Source: Bacteroides sp. CAG:1076
GTDB lineage: Bacteria; Bacteroidota; Bacteroidia; Bacteroidales; Bacteroidaceae
Length of the DNA stretch: 20,146 bases
Direction of reading: 5' to 3'
Assembly (NCBI GenBank): GCA_000436795.1
Contig: HF993275.1
Coordinates: forward strand, 1-20,146
The notes beneath the pieces were generated by a model, which was given only the letters and a program-made list of their open reading frames with translations, searched no databases and had not been told where the DNA came from. The position numbers and the translations under genes are program-made. Position 1 is the first letter of the stretch. The number at the start of each line of letters is the position of its first letter. Shown one piece after another: positions 16,201-20,146 of the stretch.

Positions 16201-17841
16201 TTGCAGTCCTGCCGTCAGCGTCACTCCCGAGAATACGAGTGACCCGTAGCGGAAGTGAGAAACTTCGGTTTTCAGCATCGCTCTTGTACGCGGAGAGAAA
16301 AAGTCTGTGCCTTCGCCTTCGGCATGAATGGTAGCCGAAAGTCCGAAGATGGAGTCATGAGGCATGAAACGGTGCAGGTTGAGGCTGTCTACGTTCAGGT
16401 CGAACAGATAGGCTTCCTTCTGCATGTCGTAGTCTGCTTTGACAGATACGTTGGCTTTTCTGCCCGGCAGGAATTGTAAGTCGGCTCCCAGCCGGCTTCC
16501 GTTGATTTGTGCTTCTCCGTTCAACTTCATGCCGTGAGGCAGCACGATGCCTTCCATCATGGTTTCAACGAAAGCCAGATTGCCCGTTTCTACTTTCAGG
16601 TTGACCGAACCGTTCCTGCGTATGCTGTCCAGTGGCAGAGAAATTTTTCCCGACGCCTGTGCCTTGAGTGCTCCCTGAATGTTTGCCGAGAGTGTGGTGA
16701 GGCGTATCTCTTTCAGGTTGCCGTCCACTCCTGCCCGTATCTGCAGGGGAGCCGCCGGATATTTCTGGATGAACGCTTCGGGCATGCCGGTAACTACCTT
16801 CAGCAAGTCGTTCTTGCCGATGTCTGCCATGAGGCGGGCGTTGATTTGTCCGTCCTTATCGGCATGCGTAGCATCCCAGTCCATAGAGGCGTTGAACTCG
16901 ATGAACGAATCGGGAGTCTTTATCTGGAGCGAGGGTACCTTGAGGGTTTTCGCGTCGGAGATTAGTTTACCTTGCGTTGAGGTGATTTCCAGTCCGGAGC
17001 GTTCCTTCAGGTTGAAGTCTTTGATGTTGGCATAGATGTCCTCCCCGGCATAATACACAGAGTCTAAGTCCAGGTTTATGTCGGTGATGGCGATATGTGC
17101 TACGTCCAGTCCCTGTGCGGGAGCGAGCGTATTGGTGTTGATGGAAGCCGTACCCTTGCTCAGGTTGAGCGTCTGGGCAGAGTATGCCGATTTATGCAAG
17201 TCCACCAGTCCGTTGCGCAGTGACAGCTTGCCGATGGACGCCGACATGTCGAGGGAGTCGAGAGGCATCTGCATGGCAAACGATACGTTTTCCAGATCGA
17301 CGTTCTTCAACTGTATCTTCCAGTACAGCGGTGCCGAGCTGGTCGTGTCGGCGGCAGTCGTATCTGCCATGCATACCGACAGGTGGGTATCTTTCAGCGA
17401 CAGTGTATTGACAATGGCAGTTTCCGGGTCGAGGTCTACTCCGTGAGAGGAAACGAACAGCTCTCCCAGATTGCCTTTCAGGGTGAGTCCTTCAATCAGG
17501 TTTGCCGTATTGACCGAAGCCTGGGTGAGCTGCAGTCCGTCCAGTTCTATCTTCTTTTGCAGAAGCGGCATGAGCTGTACCTTGGCAGTCAGCCGTTCGG
17601 CGTTCAGAATCGTATCTTGCTTGTCGACTACAACCGTATGGCTGACAACCAGATCCAAGGGGAAGGAGAGTGAAATCCGTCCGATGGAAATTTGCATTCC
17701 TGTGGCCTCGGAAGCGTAGCGGGTAGCCGTATTCACCAGAAAGTTCTGGATAGGAGGAATGTATATCAAGATACATAGCAGTATAAATAGTATGAACGGC
17801 GATGCGACGGCAATCCCAGTCCATCGTAAATACTTTTTCAT
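13249..17841 (-). CDS. tamB: Translocation and assembly module protein TamB
   Basis: A 1530-residue AsmA/TamB-like protein. An uncleaved N-terminal helix at ~8-28 (following MKKYLRW) anchors it in the inner membrane. The rest is a very long periplasmic region rich in repeated beta-strands, as in bridge-like lipid-transfer proteins, and the TamB C-terminal domain covers roughly 1060-1490 (PLKIENSRLIFERFNIFTKG, HGKLYVDVDALLKGRPDALT). It would span the periplasm and dock on the TamL partner encoded directly downstream. The gene order, tamB before tamL, is the reverse of the tamA-tamB order in E. coli. The C-terminus ends in a basic and polar tail (RSRKKKQPEQEIAN) after the last strand. The ATG at 17841 gives a typical anchor; the length is within the range seen for Bacteroidetes homologues. 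Confidence 0.92.
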   Translation of the reverse strand: MKKYLRWTGIAVASPFILFILLCILIYIPPIQNFLVNTATRYASEATGMQISIGRISLSFPLDLVVSHTVVVDKQDTILNAERLTAKVQLMPLLQKKIELDGLQLTQASVNTANLIEGLTLKGNLGELFVSSHGVDLDPETAIVNTLSLKDTHLSVCMADTTAADTTSSAPLYWKIQLKNVDLENVSFAMQMPLDSLDMSASIGKLSLRNGLVDLHKSAYSAQTLNLSKGTASINTNTLAPAQGLDVAHIAITDINLDLDSVYYAGEDIYANIKDFNLKERSGLEITSTQGKLISDAKTLKVPSLQIKTPDSFIEFNASMDWDATHADKDGQINARLMADIGKNDLLKVVTGMPEAFIQKYPAAPLQIRAGVDGNLKEIRLTTLSANIQGALKAQASGKISLPLDSIRRNGSVNLKVETGNLAFVETMMEGIVLPHGMKLNGEAQINGSRLGADLQFLPGRKANVSVKADYDMQKEAYLFDLNVDSLNLHRFMPHDSIFGLSATIHAEGEGTDFFSPRTRAMLKTEVSHFRYGSLVFSGVTLTAGLQRSQASALLNINNRALDVSAELQALLHPNLVKADLNTSIRLLDWQELALMNTPFRSAMNIEVHAQTDMKQRHSARTTISGIQLATAERTFKTKDLHAGFNMAPDSVRGYVNAGDLTFLFRSTNSLEKFMSKTDRIAQEFNAQWKKKHINQQLLKEMMPAAQLKIFSGSDNPVANFLAAQHISYNRLRANFSLSPEKGLDGSIDLFGLHTDSLQLDTIYFRASQDSARLQFDSGVKALASKRQEAFNISLNGYIGSTDAQMLIGYLNGKGETGVDLGLQAQLRPNGISMHITPDNPTLVYRPFKVNPDNYIYLSDQGRIHADVKIYDENHSGLSLYSTPDSLALQDLTLGLNQIDIAEFRRIIPYMPDIAGSINAEAHYIQTEASTQVATDVGISNLAYNKQPLGNWEMSAVYLPKETGEHSIDGFVMLNGEEIMSMNGSYLSASGKNDKDHITVDVNLHHLPLKIANAFIPDNMAKLQGDLDGAISVEGSTSQPVLNGELGMDSVIVNIPQASLNLRFDNRPLKIENSRLIFERFNIFTKGKTPFSIDGYVDMTDMAAMDINLKMQAHNFELINAKRTKESLVHGKLYVDVDALLKGRPDALTMRGNMNILGSSDFTYVLKDSPLTVEDRLNETVTFVDFSDTTHIEKPNMPVMSLGGMDILMTLHIDEAVQARVDLNDNGSNYMLLEGGGDLSFQYQPDGNMLLNGRYSLMSGEMKYEMPIIPLKTFYIQDGSYIEWTGNLMNPNLNIKAAERVRASVSSDGESSRMVNFNVGVNLTNRLEDLGFTFTLEAPDDGAMQNELASKSAEEKNKLAVTMLVTGVYMGDSNAGAKGFDTNSMLNSFLQSEINKVAGSALKTIDINFGMETTDEGGTGNTRTDYNFQFAKRFWNNRFQVIIGGKISTGNDVQQQDESFIDNISLEYRLDNSGTRYIKIFHDKNYESILDGEVIETGAGIVLRKKVSKLGELFIFRSRKKKQPEQEIAN

Positions 17842-17857
17842 AGGCTAAATAAAGCGT

Positions 17858-17890
17858 ATAGTTTATGCGAATTTATATAAAATAACCGAA
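17858..17890 (-). promoter_or_regulatory. Possible tamB-tamL promoter
   Basis: On the minus strand TTCG (17890-17887), 21 nt, then TAAACTAT (17865-17858) is a partial match to TTTG-N-TAnnTTTG (3 of 4 and 3 of 6 fixed bases). It is chosen because its spacer carries the palindrome TTTATATAAA in nearly the same place as in the divergent promoter. The -7 box ends 16 nt before the tamB start codon. Confidence 0.35.
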
Positions 17891-17916
17891 ACAATACTCA
17901 TTTTGTTCTGTAACAA

Positions 17917-17949
17917 TTTAGCGCTATTTATATAAATTCTTTACCTTTG
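17917..17949 (+). promoter_or_regulatory. Promoter of the nucleotidyltransferase gene
   Basis: TTTA (17917-17920), 21 nt, then TACCTTTG (17942-17949) gives a perfect -7 box and a 3-of-4 -33 box of the Bacteroides type. The leader would be about 20 nt. The spacer holds the palindrome TTTATATAAA (17927-17936). Confidence 0.75.
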
Positions 17950-17976
17950 CGCTATAACTTAATTTAAAGACATATT

Positions 17977-18882
17977 ATGAAACCAACTTTGTTTGTCCTG
18001 GCAGCAGGAATGGGAAGCCGTTACGGAGGTTTAAAGCAGCTTGACGGCGTAGGACCTAACGGTGAAACAATCATGGATTATTCTATTTTCGACGCTATAC
18101 GTGGCGGATTTGGAAAAATCGTATTTGTAATCAGAAAAGATTTTGAAGAGGATTTCCGTAAGAAAATCATCAGCAAGTACGAAAATCATATTCCGGTGGA
18201 AGTAGTGTTCCAGAGCATCGACAAGTTGCCCGAAGGATTCACTTGCCCGGCCGATCGTACAAAGCCATGGGGTACCAATCATGCTGTGCTGATGGGTAAA
18301 GATGTGATTCGTGAACCTTTTGCTGTTATCAATGCCGACGACTTCTACGGACGCGACAGCTTTGCCGTTATCGGTAAATACCTGTCCGAACTGCCCGAAG
18401 GAGCCAAGAATACATACTGCATGGTAGGATTCCGTGTAGGTAATACGTTGAGCGATAGTGGTACAGTAGCTCGCGGTATCTGCTCTACCGATGAACACAG
18501 ACACCTGACTACGGTAGTTGAACGTACTGAAATCATGCGTATCAACGGCGTCGTTTCTTACAAGGACGAGAACGGCGAATGGGTAGGCATCGAAGATAAT
18601 ACACCGGTTTCTATGAATATGTGGGGCTTTACTCCCGACTATTTCAAGTATTCTGAAGATTATTTCGTAGACTTCCTGAAAGAGAACATCGACAAGCCGA
18701 AAGCTGAATATTACATTCCGCTCATGGTGAACAAGTTGATAAACGATGGTACTGCTACGGTAGAAGTACTCGATACTACTTCTCGCTGGTTCGGTGTGAC
18801 TTATGCTGCCGATCGTCAGGGCGTGGTTGATAAGCTGAAAGCGCTTGCCGACTCTGGAGAGTATCCAAGCAAGTTGTTCTGA
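17977..18882 (+). CDS. NTP-transferase-family protein (sugar-phosphate nucleotidyltransferase type)
   Basis: A 301-residue cytoplasmic protein of the nucleotidyltransferase fold, which transfers an NMP to a phosphorylated sugar or polyol. The nucleotide-binding signature is at 8-22 (LAAGMGSRYGGLKQL), and a metal-binding pair D121/D122 lies in VINADDFYG. The signature differs from the classic GxGTRL of RmlA/GlmU by having SRYGGLKQ, and there is no left-handed helix repeat domain, so it is a single-domain enzyme whose substrate cannot be told from the sequence. It stands alone, divergent from tamB-tamL, with its own promoter and terminator. A role in envelope polysaccharide precursors would fit its neighbours but is only inference. 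Confidence 0.88.
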   Translation: MKPTLFVLAAGMGSRYGGLKQLDGVGPNGETIMDYSIFDAIRGGFGKIVFVIRKDFEEDFRKKIISKYENHIPVEVVFQSIDKLPEGFTCPADRTKPWGTNHAVLMGKDVIREPFAVINADDFYGRDSFAVIGKYLSELPEGAKNTYCMVGFRVGNTLSDSGTVARGICSTDEHRHLTTVVERTEIMRINGVVSYKDENGEWVGIEDNTPVSMNMWGFTPDYFKYSEDYFVDFLKENIDKPKAEYYIPLMVNKLINDGTATVEVLDTTSRWFGVTYAADRQGVVDKLKALADSGEYPSKLF

Positions 18883-18892
18883 TAAATGAATT

Positions 18893-18946
18893 TTCCTTTA
18901 TGCTGAAGGGCGGATTTTACCGTTTTCGGCATAAAGGAATTTTTTT
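18893..18946 (+). terminator. Strong intrinsic terminator after the nucleotidyltransferase gene
   Basis: A 15-bp stem with one G-T wobble joins TTCCTTTATGCTGAA (18893-18907) to TTCGGCATAAAGGAA (18925-18939), followed by seven T (18940-18946). It begins 11 nt past the stop codon. Confidence 0.9.
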
Positions 18947-18982
18947 GTTGCACATTTTAAAATGATATTCGTAATTTTCGAA
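18947..18982 (+). promoter_or_regulatory. Putative promoter and overlapping operator of the ArsR-family gene
   Basis: GTTG (18947-18950), 21 nt, then TAATTTTC (18972-18979) is a near match to the Bacteroides promoter. A short inverted repeat, TTCG (18968-18971) and CGAA (18979-18982) with a 7-nt centre, overlaps the -7 box. This is where an autoregulating ArsR-type repressor would bind, but the arms are short and the site is not proven. Confidence 0.38.
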
Positions 18983-18994
18983 CGATAGGATACG

Positions 18995-19324
18995 ATGGAA
19001 GCAAAAAAGGATTATACAGCCACGCAGGAGCAGTTGGCAAGGTTTGCCAAAGCCTTGGGACATCCGGCACGAATTGCCATTCTGCACTTTCTTGCCCGGC
19101 AGAAAACATGCTATTTTGGCGATATACATGAGGAACTGCCGATAGCCAAGGCTACCGTGTCGCAGCACTTGAAGGAACTGAAGGATGCGGGACTCATACA
19201 GGGTGAGGTGGAAACTCCGAAGGTGAAGTACTGCATTAACCGCGAAAACTGGAAACTGGCCAGCGGGCTTTTTCAGGAGTTTTTCGGGCAGTGTGTGGAG
19301 AAAACGGAAAAGTGCTGTAAATAA
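18995..19324 (+). CDS. ArsR-family winged-helix transcriptional repressor, cysteine-rich
   Basis: A 109-residue single-domain DNA-binding protein of the ArsR/SmtB type. The typical start [20 protein letters not shown] (15-34) is followed by the recognition helix region ([18 protein letters not shown], 51-68) and the beta-wing ([16 protein letters not shown]). It has five cysteines: C39 in TCYFGDI, at about the place of the E. coli ArsR metal-site motif ELCVCDL but with only one Cys kept there; C80 in the wing; and C100, C107 and C108 in a C-terminal cluster. This would suit a soft-metal, metalloid or thiol-redox sensor. No arsenic or metal transport gene is next to it; the neighbour is a convergent EamA transporter. 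The target operon is unknown and may be its own gene. Confidence 0.9.
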   Translation: MEAKKDYTATQEQLARFAKALGHPARIAILHFLARQKTCYFGDIHEELPIAKATVSQHLKELKDAGLIQGEVETPKVKYCINRENWKLASGLFQEFFGQCVEKTEKCCK

Positions 19325-19347
19325 CAGCCTTTTTTAAAAACTATAAT

Positions 19348-19365
19348 GTTCGTTGTTTTGCGAAC
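19348..19365. terminator. Weak hairpin between the convergent ArsR and EamA genes
   Basis: GTTCG (19348-19352) pairs with CGAAC (19361-19365) around an 8-nt loop, with short T-rich stretches on both sides. It is the only stem I see in the 161-bp convergent gap and may serve either gene weakly. Confidence 0.3.
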
Positions 19366-19485
19366 CGTATTTTCCCTTTCTGGTTGACTTGCGTTTCTAT
19401 TCCTTTGTTTGTCGGTTTGGTAAAAGGAAGCATTCCGCTGGCTGTACCAATGCTACCGGTGAAAAGGGCGAAAGGAATCTTCTGG

Positions 19486-19902
19486 CTATTTGATAAGCAT
19501 CACAATACTTCCGCAGGTAATCAGGAGAGCACCTATTACTACCCGCAGACTGACCGGTTCGCGCAGGAACAAGAACGACAGGCAGATGGTCATGACCACA
19601 CTGAGCTTGTCTATCGGAGCCACACGCGATACATCTCCGGTTTGCAGTGCCTTGAAATAAAACAGCCACGACAGTCCCGTTGCTATTCCCGAAAGGATGA
19701 GGAATATCCACGTATGTTCGCTTACCTGCCTGATGCCTGCGGTTTCCCGGCTGCAGAAAACAATTCCCCATGTGATGCATAGAATGATTGTAGTACGGAT
19801 AGCTGTGGCAAGGTCTGAGTTAATGTCTTTTACGCCTATCTTGGCAAAGATAGCTGTCAGTGCGGCAAAAAACGCCGACAGCAGTGCATAATACTTCCAC
19901 AT
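19486..19902 (-). CDS. Half-size EamA-family (drug/metabolite) transporter
   Basis: A 138-residue inner-membrane protein with one EamA domain and about five transmembrane helices (near 4-24, 32-50, 65-85, 92-112 and 118-137). Typical motifs include SAFFAALTAIFAKIGVKDIN at the N-terminus and YFKALQTGDVSRVAPIDKLS before helix 4. Full EamA transporters have two such repeats and ten helices, so this one probably works as a dimer; single-repeat members of about this length are known and this is not a truncation, since start, stop and both termini look normal. The substrate is unknown. It is convergent with the ArsR-type gene and has its own promoter. Confidence 0.92.
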   Translation of the reverse strand: MWKYYALLSAFFAALTAIFAKIGVKDINSDLATAIRTTIILCITWGIVFCSRETAGIRQVSEHTWIFLILSGIATGLSWLFYFKALQTGDVSRVAPIDKLSVVMTICLSFLFLREPVSLRVVIGALLITCGSIVMLIK

Positions 19903-19927
19903 AACGGTTTGGATTTAAAAGTACGGG

Positions 19928-19935
19928 CAAAGTTA
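19928..19935 (-). promoter_or_regulatory. -7 box of the EamA transporter gene
   Basis: TAACTTTG on the minus strand is an exact TAnnTTTG match, ending 25 nt before the start codon at 19902. The -33 position holds only an AT-rich stretch without TTTG, and lies against the left arm of the 60-bp palindrome. Confidence 0.6.
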
Positions 19936-19958
19936 TGGCTTTAGCCTGAATCCCTTTT

Positions 19959-20018
19959 AATTTGTCTCGACGTTTTTTTATTTTTTGTACAAAAAATAAA
20001 AAAACGTCGAGACAAATT
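19959..20018. repeat. Perfect 60-bp palindrome with no spacer
   Basis: Two 30-bp arms meet at GT|AC (19988/19989) and match base for base; position p pairs with 39977 minus p across the whole span, and the first mismatch is 19958 with 20019. From the outside in, each arm has a mixed-sequence part (AATTTGTCTCGACG, 19959-19972), then T7, A, T6 and GT. A transcript of either strand would form a hairpin of nearly 30 bp with an AU-only upper stem. It does not look like an ordinary terminator, because the T-run lies inside the stem. It lies between a leftward terminator and the EamA promoter. Confidence 0.95.
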
Positions 20019-20039
20019 CTTCGATAGAAGAGGAGGTAT

Positions 20040-20076
20040 AAAAAAAGAGGACGTATCGTTTCAGATACATCCTCTT
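20040..20076 (-). terminator. Intrinsic terminator of a leftward gene at the right edge
   Basis: AAGAGGA (20045-20051) pairs with TCCTCTT (20070-20076), and GTATC (20053-20057) with GATAC (20064-20068), with one mismatch between the two helices and a 6-nt loop. On the minus strand a run of seven T follows (20046-20040). It starts 5 nt after the stop codon of the partial reading frame to its right. Confidence 0.8.
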
Positions 20077-20081
20077 CGATT

Positions 20082-20146
20082 TTAGTAGATTTGTTTGGGT
20101 GATCCGCTTGGGGGCGGAACCTTATATTTTTTATCGCTAATAATCA
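20082..20146 (-). CDS. C-terminal end of an unidentified leftward gene (partial)
   Basis: The last complete codons on the minus strand read IISDKKYKVPPPSGSPKQIY and end in TAA at 20084-20082, directly before a good intrinsic terminator. The peptide is hydrophilic and Pro/Lys-rich, plausible as a protein end, but too short to identify. Support comes mainly from the close stop-terminator spacing; chance cannot be excluded for only 20 codons. Confidence 0.45.
   Translation of the reverse strand, partial: IISDKKYKVPPPSGSPKQIY

Noticed and set aside
19384..19782. Rightward 132-codon and overlapping leftward 127-codon open frames
   Set aside because: Both overlap the well-supported EamA gene in other frames and have no hydrophobic or domain pattern of their own.

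Overview
The window looks like chromosomal DNA of a gut Bacteroidales bacterium, most likely Bacteroides or Phocaeicola. The evidence is a periplasmic-sensor hybrid two-component system, a lipoprotein TamA homologue paired with TamB, an outer-membrane barrel with an N-terminal carboxypeptidase-regulatory-like domain, several promoters of the Bacteroides type (TTTG, about 19-21 bp, TAnnTTTG), and no Shine-Dalgarno sequences. I cannot name the species from the sequence alone.

Left edge (1-1506): an AT-rich tyrosine integrase of the Bacteroides conjugative-transposon type is transcribed leftward away from a tRNA-Pro(GGG) gene. This suggests that an integrated element sits at the tRNA 3' end and runs off the left side of the window. 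A 47-bp nested dyad lies between integrase and tRNA.

1653-6258: leftward aroB (3-dehydroquinate synthase) and a divergent small four-helix membrane protein of unknown function. After a leader with two hairpins comes a 956-residue outer-membrane beta-barrel protein with a Gly/Pro-rich tail. There is no SusD partner, so this is not a standard polysaccharide utilisation locus.

6303-10878: a textbook promoter drives a 1478-residue hybrid two-component regulator (beta-propeller sensor, Y_Y_Y, transmembrane helix, kinase, receiver, AraC helix-turn-helix), followed by a strong terminator.

10889-17841: a leftward two-gene operon, tamB then tamL, encodes a translocation and assembly module: a very long inner-membrane-anchored periplasmic protein plus an outer-membrane Omp85 lipoprotein. 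Its promoter region is shared with a divergent sugar-nucleotide-type nucleotidyltransferase gene (17977-18882), and the two proposed promoters carry the same AT palindrome between their boxes.

Right edge (18949-20146): a cysteine-rich ArsR-family repressor gene, convergent with a half-size EamA transporter. Next come a perfect 60-bp palindrome with no spacer, a leftward intrinsic terminator, and what looks like the last 21 codons of another leftward gene.

Most genes are recognisable members of known families. The parts I cannot explain from known families are the 60-bp palindrome (19959-20018), the nested integrase-upstream dyad (1272-1318), the matched AT palindromes in the tamB/nucleotidyltransferase promoter region, the unknown membrane protein, and the cysteine pattern of the ArsR protein. 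I did not find a defence system, CRISPR array or insertion sequence.
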